Notes: a model not told the origin generated them from the sequence alone. Numbered from the stretch's first letter, positions 8,437-17,268 are shown. The stretch is DNA of 64,000 nucleotides from Flagellimonas nanhaiensis (GCF_003382275.1 NZ_QTJX01000002.1:248001-312000), one strand, 5' to 3'. Translations and numbers: made by a program.

Positions 8437-9090
8437 ATGAGAAAAAGTGGAGTAATCTTTGATTTTAACGGAACACTATTTTGGGATTCCAAATATCAGG
8501 AAGACTCGTGGGACGAATACCTGCAGCTCCACAGCATTAACCTGACCAAGGCCCAGAAAAGGGAATATATCCACGGCAGAAACGGGAAAGACACCTTTGA
8601 GATTCTTTTTAATCGAAAATTAAACAATCAGGAAGTTCACCAATTTACCGAGGAAAAGGAGGTTTTGTACAGAAATGAGTGTCTTAAAAATAAAATGGAG
8701 CTGGCCCCTGGTGCAAAATCCCTTCTTGAAGAACTGAAGGCAAGGAAAATTCCAATGGCCATCGCAACCGCTTCTGGTAAGACCAATGTGGACTTCTTTA
8801 TTGAAAAATTTGACCTGCTCCATTACTTTAAAAAAGAACATATCATCTATGATGATGGCACGGTTAAAGGAAAGCCCAACCCTGATCTGTTCTTAAAAGC
8901 AATTGAAGCCTTGGGTGCGGACAGGAAAAAGTCAATCGTATTTGAAGATTCCTTTTCTGGAATTCAAGCAGCGATCAACTCCAAAGTTTCCAAAGTGTTT
9001 ATCGTTAATTCCACAGGCGATAACTATGAAGGATTTGATTTGCCCGTAATCAAACATTTTGATGAGTTTGATATAACCTTGATAGCCTAA
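8437..9090 (+). CDS. HAD-superfamily hydrolase, beta-phosphoglucomutase-like subfamily
   Basis: A 217-residue cytoplasmic HAD protein with an alpha-helical cap after motif I. Motif I reads DFNGT (nucleophile D9; the usual second Asp is N11), motif II ATASGK, motif III lysine in KGKPNPD and motif IV FEDSFSG. The arrangement is that of the beta-PGM/phosphatase subfamily I. The Asn in place of the general acid Asp is unusual and may affect mutase or phosphatase chemistry. ATG 8437 is chosen because a TTG ten codons earlier adds residues that match nothing. It faces the pseudouridine synthase gene tail to tail. Confidence 0.82.
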   Translation: MRKSGVIFDFNGTLFWDSKYQEDSWDEYLQLHSINLTKAQKREYIHGRNGKDTFEILFNRKLNNQEVHQFTEEKEVLYRNECLKNKMELAPGAKSLLEELKARKIPMAIATASGKTNVDFFIEKFDLLHYFKKEHIIYDDGTVKGKPNPDLFLKAIEALGADRKKSIVFEDSFSGIQAAINSKVSKVFIVNSTGDNYEGFDLPVIKHFDEFDITLIA

Positions 9091-9141
9091 CCGGCCTATC
9101 CATCAATTTGGTATTGCCATGCTCGGACTTCGATTATTCCA

Positions 9142-9984
9142 TCACTGGATCATCTTTAAGTTCACCACTTCTTGTTCTGTTAAATGGCGCCAATGACCTC
9201 TAGGGAGGTCTTTTTTGGTAAGGCCAGCAAAAATTACGCGGTCCAACTTGGTAACCTGATAGCCTAAATGTTCAAAAATCCGACGTACAATTCGGTTACG
9301 TCCACTGTGAATCTCTATACCGACTTCTCTCTTTGGTGCTCCTTGTATAAAACTCACACTATCCACTTCAACAGGACCATCTTCCAGTTTTAATCCGTCC
9401 TCAATTTTGTGCAAATCTCCAAGGGACAGGTTCTTGTCCAAGAAAACATGATAGATCTTACGTACTCCATGTTTGGGATGGGTGAGTTTTTTGGTAAGGT
9501 CACCATCATTAGTGAACAACAGAAGTCCCGTAGTATTGCGGTCCAGTCGCCCAACGGGCAACAATCTGGCATTCGAGGCATTGGAAACGAGTTCCATAAC
9601 CGTTCTTCTACCCTTTTCATCACTGGTGGTGGTTATGAAATTCTTGGGCTTATTCAATAGGATGTATTCCTTTTTCTCTGGATTGAGTTTCCTCCCATCA
9701 AAACGAACATCATCCGTGAGTTTCACCTTATAGCCCATCTCGGTGATCACTTTTCCATTTACGGATACATTACCAGCTGCTATATAGGTGTCCGCCTCCC
9801 TTCGGGAGCAAATCCCTGCATTGGCCACAAAGCGGTTTAAGCGTATTTCGTTGGGATTGGATTTCTTTTGTGGAGTGCTTTTCTTGTTGGAATGTTGGCG
9901 GCTTTTTCCGTATTGATTCTTCTGGTACCCGCCCCCATCCCTTTGGGATGGTTTTCTACCTCGGTTCTTGTCTGATCTCGTCAT
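9142..9984 (-). CDS. rRNA pseudouridine synthase, RsuA/RluB family
   Basis: Converts a uridine in ribosomal RNA to pseudouridine. The 280 residues hold a basic, disordered N-terminal tail (1-45), an S4 RNA-binding domain (about 47-90; RLNRFVANAGICSRREA) and the catalytic domain with GRLDRNTTGLLLFTNDG, in which D148 is the catalytic aspartate. GRNRIVRRIFEHLGYQV near the end is typical of RluB/RsuA. The Arg/Lys/Gln-rich tail is a usual Bacteroidota extension. Divergent from the restriction-modification module across about 300 bases. Confidence 0.93.
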   Translation of the reverse strand: MTRSDKNRGRKPSQRDGGGYQKNQYGKSRQHSNKKSTPQKKSNPNEIRLNRFVANAGICSRREADTYIAAGNVSVNGKVITEMGYKVKLTDDVRFDGRKLNPEKKEYILLNKPKNFITTTSDEKGRRTVMELVSNASNARLLPVGRLDRNTTGLLLFTNDGDLTKKLTHPKHGVRKIYHVFLDKNLSLGDLHKIEDGLKLEDGPVEVDSVSFIQGAPKREVGIEIHSGRNRIVRRIFEHLGYQVTKLDRVIFAGLTKKDLPRGHWRHLTEQEVVNLKMIQ

Positions 9985-10110
9985 CAGTCATAAAATTTTT
10001 GCAAAGGTAGTTCTTTTTAAGGGTTTAAAATGAAAGCTAAATGTTTACCTATTAATCAATTCTAACTGGAATTTTAGCTCAAAAACCTGTAACTTTCACT
10101 TATCCGTACT

Positions 10111-10183
10111 GAACCCGTCCGAACGGCACGGGCGGACTTGTTTCTGTATCGTTGGATATAAATCATTAGAACGATTCATATCC
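10111..10183. repeat. two short inverted repeats upstream of the restriction-modification module
   Basis: A GC-rich patch (10111-10137) has overlapping complementary words (CCCGT with ACGGG; GTCCG with CGGAC). A second, AT-rich dyad has arms at 10154-10163 and 10174-10183, with one mismatch in ten. They sit in the 296-base gap between the pseudouridine synthase and the methyltransferase and may mark the edge of an inserted unit, hold promoter or regulatory structure, or be chance. Confidence 0.35.
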
Positions 10184-10280
10184 TCGTAGTTGGTGGCAAT
10201 TAAAAAAACGACAATAACTATGTTGATAGAAACTAACAGACAGGCTTTTAAGACGCCAAAAACCAAAGTAAATTTGACTT

Positions 10281-11267
10281 ATGTACGACAGTAGAGAACA
10301 AATCCGATTTATTGACCTTTTCTGCGGAATAGGTGGTTTCAGAATAGCTTTTGAAGAAGCATGCGAAGAACAAGACATTAATGCCAAATGCGTCTTTTCC
10401 TCAGACATTGACAAATATGCTCAAGACAGTTATGAAGCCAACTTTGGGGAGCGACCTCATGGTGACATTACCCAAATTGATGAAAAAGACATTCCTGACC
10501 ATGACATTCTTTTTGCAGGTTTTCCATGTCAACCTTTTAGTATAATTGGTCAGATGAAAGGACTAAATGATACTCGCGGAACCCTTTTCTTCGACATTGC
10601 TCGAATAATAAAAGAAAAAGAACCGAAATCGTTTATACTCGAAAATGTGAAGCAACTTGTTGGACATGACAAAGGGAATACCCTAAAAGTGATTTTAAAA
10701 TCACTCAAAGACCTTGGATATCATGTTCAATACAGCGTTTTAAATGCTCTTGATTACGGACTCCCACAAAAACGAGAAAGAATTGTCATTGTTGGACATA
10801 AAGAACCGATTATGTTCACCTATCCTGATCCAATTAAACCTTTCAAACCACTAACCGAAATATTAGAAACAAAAGTTAACGAAAAGCATTTCGCTTCGGA
10901 CTACATAAAGAACAAGAGAAAAGAAAGCCATAAATCGTCATTCTATCCTTCGATTTGGCATGAGAATAAGTCAGGTAATATTTCTTCTTACCCTTTTTCT
11001 TGTGCTTTAAGAGCAGGTGCTTCTTACAACTACCTTTTGGTTAATGGTGAAAGGCGTTTGACCCCTCGCGAAATGCATAGACTACAAGGATTTCCTGATT
11101 GGTTTAAAATCGTTGTAAGCGATGGACAAGCAAAAAGACAAGCCGGAAACGCAGTCCCAGTAAATATGATTAAAGCTGTTGTTCAAAAGTTATTGCCTTA
11201 TGTCGCTACTTCATTAGACCAAGCAGCTGTTTTAAGAGAGTACGATTTAAAATTTAATCCGAGTTAA
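10281..11267 (+). CDS. DNA (cytosine-5)-methyltransferase of a type II R-M system
   Basis: Methylates C5 of cytosine in a DNA recognition site to protect it from the partner nuclease. The 328 residues show the ordered m5C motifs: I (FIDLFCGIGGFRIAFE, 10-25), IV (GFPCQPFS with catalytic C83), VI (ENVKQL, 121-126), VIII (QKRERIVIVG), a fairly short target-recognition region, IX (RRLTPREMHRLQGFP) and X (QAGNAVPVNM). The stop TAA shares its last base with the ATG of the nuclease gene. The target sequence cannot be read from the protein. No controller gene is visible upstream. Confidence 0.94.
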   Translation: MYDSREQIRFIDLFCGIGGFRIAFEEACEEQDINAKCVFSSDIDKYAQDSYEANFGERPHGDITQIDEKDIPDHDILFAGFPCQPFSIIGQMKGLNDTRGTLFFDIARIIKEKEPKSFILENVKQLVGHDKGNTLKVILKSLKDLGYHVQYSVLNALDYGLPQKRERIVIVGHKEPIMFTYPDPIKPFKPLTEILETKVNEKHFASDYIKNKRKESHKSSFYPSIWHENKSGNISSYPFSCALRAGASYNYLLVNGERRLTPREMHRLQGFPDWFKIVVSDGQAKRQAGNAVPVNMIKAVVQKLLPYVATSLDQAAVLREYDLKFNPS

Positions 11268-12019
11268 TGAGCAAGAAATCACCAAAACTTAGAACTGTTA
11301 ACAAATCACTTCCGCCTTATCCTCTTAATGAATTTGGCTCAGAGTTTCCGTACATTCTTGGTCGAGAAATTGTTTATTTACTTGCTTCAAAAGGTAAAGG
11401 AGTCCTTGAAGGTTCAGAATGGGAAGAAATATTTGCTCATTGCATTGGAGCAGATTGGAAACCTTCAAATGTTGGTCTTGATGACGTGGTTTTAGGAAAC
11501 ACCGCTTGGGGTGCTAAAACAGTAAAATCAGGGGTAAAAGACTTTAGAAGCCTAAACAAAGTTCGACTGATTTCAGGTCGAAACTCGATTGTTTACTCAT
11601 ATGGTGCTACAATTGATACTTCAGCTGACCCAAATGAAGTAGGCGAACAAGTCTTAGAGATTTGGAACGAGAGAGTTTCTTCTATTCGAGAAAAGTTTAA
11701 ACACTTGCGAACTGTAGTTCTTGTAAAATCAAATGACTTAACTCAGGTAGCGGTCTTTGAGTTCGACACCGTTCGTTACGACCCAGAATTATTTGACTTC
11801 TCTTGGAATAAAAACGAAAACCTTGAAGGTTTCGACAAAGGAACTGATAACAAGAGATTTGTTTGGCAACCTCACGGTTCTCAATTCACTATAATCGAAG
11901 AAGTACCGACAAGCAGTTTGATTTTAAAACTGAAACCCCCGAAAGCTTTGAACAAGAAAAAAATACTTGAAGCAATCGGATTTGATAAAACATGGGTTAC
12001 GGTCGAAAAAAGAGAATAA
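11267..12019 (+). CDS. putative type II restriction endonuclease
   Basis: A 250-residue protein encoded directly after the cytosine methyltransferase with a one-base overlap (TAATG), the usual arrangement of a type II pair. I do not recognise the exact family. A possible PD-(D/E)XK core lies at EWEE (51-54) and GLDDVVLG...WGAK (70-84), with two acidic residues (D72, D73) and K84, but the residue two before the lysine is Gly and the one just before is Ala, so the motif is not canonical. Assignment as nuclease rests mainly on partnership and length. Confidence 0.72.
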   Translation: MSKKSPKLRTVNKSLPPYPLNEFGSEFPYILGREIVYLLASKGKGVLEGSEWEEIFAHCIGADWKPSNVGLDDVVLGNTAWGAKTVKSGVKDFRSLNKVRLISGRNSIVYSYGATIDTSADPNEVGEQVLEIWNERVSSIREKFKHLRTVVLVKSNDLTQVAVFEFDTVRYDPELFDFSWNKNENLEGFDKGTDNKRFVWQPHGSQFTIIEEVPTSSLILKLKPPKALNKKKILEAIGFDKTWVTVEKRE

Positions 12020-12116
12020 AAAACATTGCACAACAAGGTGTATGATTAATTGCGGTCGGAAATTCAACAAGTACCTTTCTCAAAACAATTAAAAAGCGGA
12101 AAACTAACTAATCGTA

Positions 12117-13067
12117 CTAGCCTTTGATCTCAATCGTCGACTGCCGTTCCCGGTTTACGGTCAGCTTGGTCACATCAGGTCGGGAATAATGCCCCACGGG
12201 GTCAAAGTTCTGCCGTTCTTCATATACTCGGTTAAAGTCCAGTTCGGCATAGATCAATCCTTCTTTATCCACCACAGGTTCAATGATCCATTCTCCATCT
12301 GGGCCAGCAATGGCAGAACCTCCATCGGCCAAAACTGCTGGAGCTTTCTCCAAAATCTTATCCAAATGAGGGGTTTCCTTTGGAAAATCAGATGTTTTCA
12401 TCAACGATGATACTGAAATGACATAGCTTCTGGATTCACGGGCAATAAATCGGGTAATATCCTTGGTGTTATGCAATCCTCCTGGCCAGACCGCCACATG
12501 TAGATTTTCACCTTGACCGTACAACGCAGTTCTGGGCAAAGGCATCCAATTTTCCCAGCAATTGAGTCCGCCCACCGTAAATTGTTTTAATGGGTGTACC
12601 TGTAATCCGTTTCCATCTCCAGGAGCCCAGGTCAAACGCTCATCATAAGTTGGCTGTAACTTTCGGTGCACTGATTGAATTACGCCTTCTTGATCTATGT
12701 ACACCAAAGAGCAATACAGGCTATGTCCTCCACGATCTTTAGCTCGTTCCATCATGCCCAAGTAAATTGCCATTTTGTGTTCCTTGGCCAATTGGCAAAT
12801 GGCATCAAGCTCTCCGGTTTCAATTTGGATTGAATTTCTGGCATAATGTGCATGAAGTTCCTTGTTTACCTTCAAATCCCAAGCTGCACCTTCGGTATGA
12901 GCCAGCCAAAAGGGATATCCTGGTAAAAAGGCTTCTCCAAAGACCAAAAGCTCCGCTTTTTCCGAAGCTGCTTCGCGAATGGTTTCTTTAATCTTTTCCA
13001 ATGTGGCTACTTTATCCAACCAGACCGGTGCAATCTGGGCCATGGCCACCTTCAACATATTTTCCAT
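12117..13067 (-). CDS. nitrilase (carbon-nitrogen hydrolase)
   Basis: Hydrolyses a nitrile to a carboxylic acid and ammonia. The 316 residues carry the Glu-Lys-Cys triad: E45 in FGEAFLPGYP, K136 in HRKLQPTYDE and C170 in GGLNCWENWMPL. The CWENW form and the length fit true nitrilases (branch 1) rather than amidases. ATG at 13067 overlaps the last base of the prenyltransferase stop (TAATG), and a longer upstream reading adds residues that belong to the overlapping gene. It is the last gene of the mevalonate-prenyltransferase run; its physiological nitrile is unknown. Confidence 0.9.
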   Translation of the reverse strand: MENMLKVAMAQIAPVWLDKVATLEKIKETIREAASEKAELLVFGEAFLPGYPFWLAHTEGAAWDLKVNKELHAHYARNSIQIETGELDAICQLAKEHKMAIYLGMMERAKDRGGHSLYCSLVYIDQEGVIQSVHRKLQPTYDERLTWAPGDGNGLQVHPLKQFTVGGLNCWENWMPLPRTALYGQGENLHVAVWPGGLHNTKDITRFIARESRSYVISVSSLMKTSDFPKETPHLDKILEKAPAVLADGGSAIAGPDGEWIIEPVVDKEGLIYAELDFNRVYEERQNFDPVGHYSRPDVTKLTVNRERQSTIEIKG

Positions 13068-13972
13068 TATATAATTCGATTGATTACGAGATCGACATCG
13101 ATCAACAAAATACCAAAAACTCCAGCCACAATGATAAACTTTAAAATATTGTGCAACCAAACATAATGCTTTTTAGATTCGGCCTTGCCTAGAAGCACAA
13201 GAAATAGAGCTAAAAGCAAGATGCAGGCATAGAAATAGACGTACATATAGCCTACATCAAAAGTCTTGATCAACAGTATGGCCGGAAGCAAAGTCAACAC
13301 AATCAATAATCCTATCAATAATTTTGAGGTTTTGGGGCCATAAATGATGGGGATGGTCTTGTAATTCTGTGCCATATCCCCCGCCATATTCTCCAAATCC
13401 TTGATCATTTCCCTAGCCAGAATCAACAAAAAGAGAAAAACTGCATGTACAAAAATGACGGTCTCAAAATTTCTGTAGTACACAAAGACCACAAAGAACG
13501 GAGCAATGGCCAAGGTGGCAGAAACCAAGTTTCCAATAAAAGGAATCCGCTTGAGCTTATGGGAATACAGCCATATTCCAAAAATATAGGCAGAGAAAAA
13601 GAGTACGGCCCTAAATGAAATATAGCTTGCCGTAAATACCGCCAAAAAATTAAGAATGAAATAGGTCGTTAGTTTAAATCGCTGGCTCACCAACCGATCC
13701 AGCATACTTTTGGTTGGTTTATTGATCAAATCTTTCTCGGCATCGTAAAAATTGTTGATGATGTACCCACTGGCTATGACCAAGGCGGATGCTGTAACTA
13801 TCAGGAAAAGATTGATGTCCAAAACAACATCACGAAGTGGCCTGTCAGGGGCCAAAATGTATATTGAGGTGAGGTATTGGGCCAGGGTAATCACCAAAAT
13901 GTTATATCCCCGAACCACAGAAAACAAACTCAATAGCTTGAAAAGCAGGAGTTTGTTCTTTCTACTAAGCAT
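13067..13972 (-). CDS. UbiA-family prenyltransferase, DGGGP synthase-like
   Basis: An integral membrane prenyltransferase of 301 residues with eight or nine hydrophobic segments. Two Asp-rich motifs bind the prenyl diphosphate through magnesium: NNFYDAEKD (73-81) and KDLENMAGD (191-199). Proteins of this type in Flavobacteriia are usually labelled geranylgeranylglycerol-phosphate geranylgeranyltransferase; a quinone-type or other aromatic acceptor is also possible. It follows mevalonate kinase by 8 bases and precedes the nitrilase with a one-base overlap, consistent with use of isoprenoids made by the same operon. Confidence 0.85.
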   Translation of the reverse strand: MLSRKNKLLLFKLLSLFSVVRGYNILVITLAQYLTSIYILAPDRPLRDVVLDINLFLIVTASALVIASGYIINNFYDAEKDLINKPTKSMLDRLVSQRFKLTTYFILNFLAVFTASYISFRAVLFFSAYIFGIWLYSHKLKRIPFIGNLVSATLAIAPFFVVFVYYRNFETVIFVHAVFLFLLILAREMIKDLENMAGDMAQNYKTIPIIYGPKTSKLLIGLLIVLTLLPAILLIKTFDVGYMYVYFYACILLLALFLVLLGKAESKKHYVWLHNILKFIIVAGVFGILLIDVDLVINRII

Positions 13973-13980
13973 AGATTGGG

Positions 13981-14919
13981 TCAGAAGCTATAAACAACTT
14001 CCAAATTATGTCCGTGTAATGCCTTTTTGGCTTTTTCCAAATCCTGGGTAAAGCCCAAGATGTAACCTCCACCTCCTGAACCGCAAAGTTTTAGGTAGTA
14101 ATCGTTGGTTTCTATTCCCTGTTTCCAAAGTTGATGGAATTTGGAGGGTATCATGGGTTTGAAATGGTCCAACACCACATGGGAAAGTTGTTTTAGGTTT
14201 CCGAACAGGGATTTGATGTTACCGTTGAGGAAATCCTCCACACAAGCATCAGTATGTTTGATGAACTCGTCCTTGATCATACTTCGGAATCCATCTTGCT
14301 TCATCTTTTCCATGAAAATCTGCACCATAGGTGCTGTCTCGCCGGTCATTCCGCTATCCAACAAAAAAACCGCTCCTTTTCCCTCCTTGTTTTGGGAAGG
14401 TATGCTTGTGGACTCAATATTGTCTTTAGAATTGATGAGTATGGGTAAACTCAAATAACTGTTCAAGGGATCTAATCCAGAAGATTTCCCATGGAAAAAG
14501 GATTCCATTCTTCCAAAAATCTCCTTGAGTTTTAGCAGCTTTTCCCGTGTCAAGTTTTCTAAAACTGTGATTTTGTCAGTAGCATACTTATCGTAGATGG
14601 CCGCTACCAAGGCACCGCTACTTCCAATACCGTATCCTTGAGGAATGGAACTATCGAAATACATGCCATTGGCAACATCTCTCTCCAAGGATTCAAAATC
14701 AAAAGAAACAAGTCCTTGCTCATTATCCACCAATTCTTTCAGGTATGTTGTGAAAGCTTTGAGACCTTCATTGGAGTCTTTAGCCGTACCCGTTAAGTTT
14801 TCATCAGTTTTTAGAGCTCCTTTGAAAAAGTTGTAGGGTATGGACAGGCCTTTGGAATCTTTAATAATTCCATATTCCCCAAAAAGAAGGATTTTAGAGT
14901 AAAAGAGAGGTCCTTTCAT
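13981..14919 (-). CDS. mevalonate kinase, GHMP family
   Basis: Phosphorylates mevalonate with ATP in isoprenoid synthesis. The 312 residues have the GHMP signature IPQGYGIGSSGALV (92-105), a GLDPLNSYLSL segment in the middle and the C-terminal glycine-rich loop CGSGGGGYILGF (about 284-295). Context settles the substrate: mvaD lies just upstream on the same strand and the prenyltransferase just downstream. Phosphomevalonate kinase activity cannot be excluded by motif alone, because GHMP kinases look alike. Confidence 0.88.
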   Translation of the reverse strand: MKGPLFYSKILLFGEYGIIKDSKGLSIPYNFFKGALKTDENLTGTAKDSNEGLKAFTTYLKELVDNEQGLVSFDFESLERDVANGMYFDSSIPQGYGIGSSGALVAAIYDKYATDKITVLENLTREKLLKLKEIFGRMESFFHGKSSGLDPLNSYLSLPILINSKDNIESTSIPSQNKEGKGAVFLLDSGMTGETAPMVQIFMEKMKQDGFRSMIKDEFIKHTDACVEDFLNGNIKSLFGNLKQLSHVVLDHFKPMIPSKFHQLWKQGIETNDYYLKLCGSGGGGYILGFTQDLEKAKKALHGHNLEVVYSF

Positions 14920-14997
14920 AGTTCTATACGAAGATACAAATAATTTTGTTTAACCAAACAAATCAAAACGATGAACAAATTGAAAAATCAGCTGTAA

Positions 14998-16080
14998 TCA
15001 AATCAATCTACGCGCTCCATTTCCAATTCGGTCGCAAATATAGTGTCCATTCTCGCAATGCACAACCAATTCATTCTGAATAAATTGTATTGCTTTTTCT
15101 TTTACAGATTCGGGATACAGCACATGCACATTTGCCCCGGCATCCAAAGTGAAACAAATTGGTGTTTTGGTGGATTCCCTGAACTTCCAAATCTTATGGA
15201 TAATGTGCAATGTATCCGGCTTCATTAAAATGAAATATGGCATGCTGGTCATCATCATTGCGTGAAGGGTCAATGCCTCACTTTCCACAATTTTGATGAA
15301 CTGTTTCAAATCCCCATCCCTAAAAATATGTTCTAGCCTATCTAAATTATCGTGTGCTTGGGCAAAACGTTCAGTAGCAAACGGATGTCCGTGCATAAGA
15401 TTATGCCCAGCCGTACTACTCACTTGCTTCTCCCCTTTATGCACCAAAAGAATGGTATCATGAAAATTCTTAAAAACAGGATTCACCTCATGGGGATATT
15501 TTATTCCATACAGATCGGAGCTTCCTGCTATTTTTTCATGCCCTCCCCATTGAATCAAATCACCTTCAATGCTCCTACACGCACTCCCGGAACCCAATCT
15601 GGCCAAAAACGATGCTTTTCTTTTAAAGAAATCCTCGCTCATTCCCGCATTCATTTGTTTTTCAATGTCCATCAGACAAAGCGAGAGGGCCGCCATACCG
15701 CTTGCCGAAGAAGCAATACCACTGCTATGTGGAAAGGAATTGGAAGTCTCGATATTGAAATGATAGGTTCTTAAAAAAGGGACGTAGGCTTCAATTCGTT
15801 CGAAAAAGGTTAAAATCTTCGGCTTAAATTCATCTTTCCGGTTGCCTTCAAAGATTACATCAAAAGAAAAACTCTCCGTATCTTCTTTTTTTGAGAATGA
15901 AACCGTAGTTGTGGTAGCACAGGCATCCAAAGTAAAACTTATGGAAGGATTTGCCGGTATTTGATCTTTCTTTTTTCCCCAGTACTTTACCAAAGCAATA
16001 TTGCTCGGGGCCTTCCAGGTAATTTTTCCTTCAGCTGGCAATGTCTTGTATGGTAATGGCAGAAAGTCTTTTTCGGTCAT
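14998..16080 (-). CDS. mvaD: diphosphomevalonate decarboxylase
   Basis: Converts mevalonate 5-diphosphate to isopentenyl diphosphate in an ATP-dependent decarboxylation. The 360 residues contain NIALVKYWGKKK (27-38), PANPSISFTLDA (42-53) and the GHMP loop PHSSGIASSASGMAAL (117-132). FTLDAGANVHVLYPE near residue 320 carries the catalytic Asp expected in MvaD. First gene of the minus-strand run; about 90 bases separate it from the divergent tspO gene, where both promoters must lie. Confidence 0.94.
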   Translation of the reverse strand: MTEKDFLPLPYKTLPAEGKITWKAPSNIALVKYWGKKKDQIPANPSISFTLDACATTTTVSFSKKEDTESFSFDVIFEGNRKDEFKPKILTFFERIEAYVPFLRTYHFNIETSNSFPHSSGIASSASGMAALSLCLMDIEKQMNAGMSEDFFKRKASFLARLGSGSACRSIEGDLIQWGGHEKIAGSSDLYGIKYPHEVNPVFKNFHDTILLVHKGEKQVSSTAGHNLMHGHPFATERFAQAHDNLDRLEHIFRDGDLKQFIKIVESEALTLHAMMMTSMPYFILMKPDTLHIIHKIWKFRESTKTPICFTLDAGANVHVLYPESVKEKAIQFIQNELVVHCENGHYICDRIGNGARRLI

Positions 16081-16173
16081 TGAAAATGATATTTCAACAA
16101 ATATAGAATTTGCAAACTGCTTCCTTCAAAGGAGAACCAAATAATTCTTATTTTAGACATAGTTGCACCGACC

Positions 16174-16650
16174 ATGAAAAAAAAGATTGTCTACATCGCC
16201 ATATGTATTGTTATTTGTCTTCTAATTGGCTTTTTGTCCAGTTTTGCCACCCAAAGCTCCGTTAATGATTGGTATGTTGCCCTGAACAAACCATCATTCA
16301 ACCCTCCCAATGAAATTTTTGCACCTGTTTGGTCGGTCTTGTACATTTTAATGGGGGTTTCTGCAGGAATAGTTTGGTCCAAGGGCTTTCATCATGTTTG
16401 GGTAAAAACCGCCTTGTACCATTTTGGCTTCCAACTACTTCTCAATGCACTTTGGAGCATCGTATTTTTTGGATTGAAAAACCCCTTTTTGGCCTTATTG
16501 GTAATTATCGGGCTTTTATCCTTGATCATGTTAACCATTCGTTGGTTCAAAGTTGTAAGTAAGTTAGCGGCCTATTTGTTGATTCCTTACCTTCTCTGGG
16601 TATGTTTTGCAGCTTTGCTGAACTACAAAATTTGGGAATTGAACCCCTAA
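16174..16650 (+). CDS. tspO: TspO/MBR family membrane protein
   Basis: A 158-residue tryptophan-rich protein with five transmembrane helices. WYVALNKPSFNPPNEIFAPVW (first residues about 32-52) includes the conserved proline-rich loop and WxxLYxLMGxSAGIVW that follows; the WSIVFFGLKNPFLAL segment is also typical. TspO proteins bind porphyrins and related ligands and take part in stress and light responses in bacteria. In Flavobacteriia tspO is often found near mevalonate genes, as here, where it is divergent from mvaD. Confidence 0.92.
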   Translation: MKKKIVYIAICIVICLLIGFLSSFATQSSVNDWYVALNKPSFNPPNEIFAPVWSVLYILMGVSAGIVWSKGFHHVWVKTALYHFGFQLLLNALWSIVFFGLKNPFLALLVIIGLLSLIMLTIRWFKVVSKLAAYLLIPYLLWVCFAALLNYKIWELNP

Positions 16651-16660
16651 CTCTCATCTT

Positions 16661-17200
16661 TTAGGTTTCCCTGGCCAGTTCCAAAAGCTTTTGCATAGTT
16701 CTCAGGTTGCGTGCAGTAGCTTGAACCTTTAGTTTATTTTCCACCAAATTGTTGTTGAGCTTGGCCTTTCCGTAGCCTTTTTTGCAAGACAGGTAAACAC
16801 AATTGGTTTCTATATCAAAATCTTCATTTTCAAATTTCAATTTATTGAACTGTTCCATCAACTCGTTTGATGGTGATTGTTTCAGTAGGACAAAATACAG
16901 GTTGTTCAACTCGGTTTGGTTTGAAAAAGGATTTGAGGTCAGCATACTTTCTATCTCATCTTGGGAAATAATCAGTGTGGGAACTTCAAACCCAAAATCC
17001 TTTTTTATAGCATCAAAGATGGATTCCTCAAGTTTTTGGATATCGCCTTCGTTACTGCAAAAAACAATATTACCGCTTTGGATGTAAGTGGTTACACTTT
17101 CCAGGCCAATATTTTGAAGCGCTTTGCGCAAATCGGCCATTTTAATTTTCTTTTGACCACCTACATTGATTCCGCGAAGCAGGGCAATAAACGTTTTCAT
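16661..17200 (-). CDS. DUF1697 family protein
   Basis: A 179-residue soluble protein recognised by its opening KTFIALLRGINVGGQKKIKM and by DLRKALQNIGLESVTTYIQSGN, both characteristic of DUF1697. The biochemical role of the family is unknown. It is convergent with tspO, 10 bases apart, and divergent from glpK across 68 bases. No catalytic motif is apparent. Confidence 0.87.
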   Translation of the reverse strand: MKTFIALLRGINVGGQKKIKMADLRKALQNIGLESVTTYIQSGNIVFCSNEGDIQKLEESIFDAIKKDFGFEVPTLIISQDEIESMLTSNPFSNQTELNNLYFVLLKQSPSNELMEQFNKLKFENEDFDIETNCVYLSCKKGYGKAKLNNNLVENKLKVQATARNLRTMQKLLELARET

Positions 17201-17268
17201 ACTTATACCTTTTGAACCAAAATTACTCCGATTATTTTAGTAATTTCAAACGCACTAAATAATATCCA

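Noticed and set aside
15352-15774. 140-codon frame antisense to mvaD
   Set aside because: mvaD motifs on the minus strand are unambiguous; the antisense frame has no domain.
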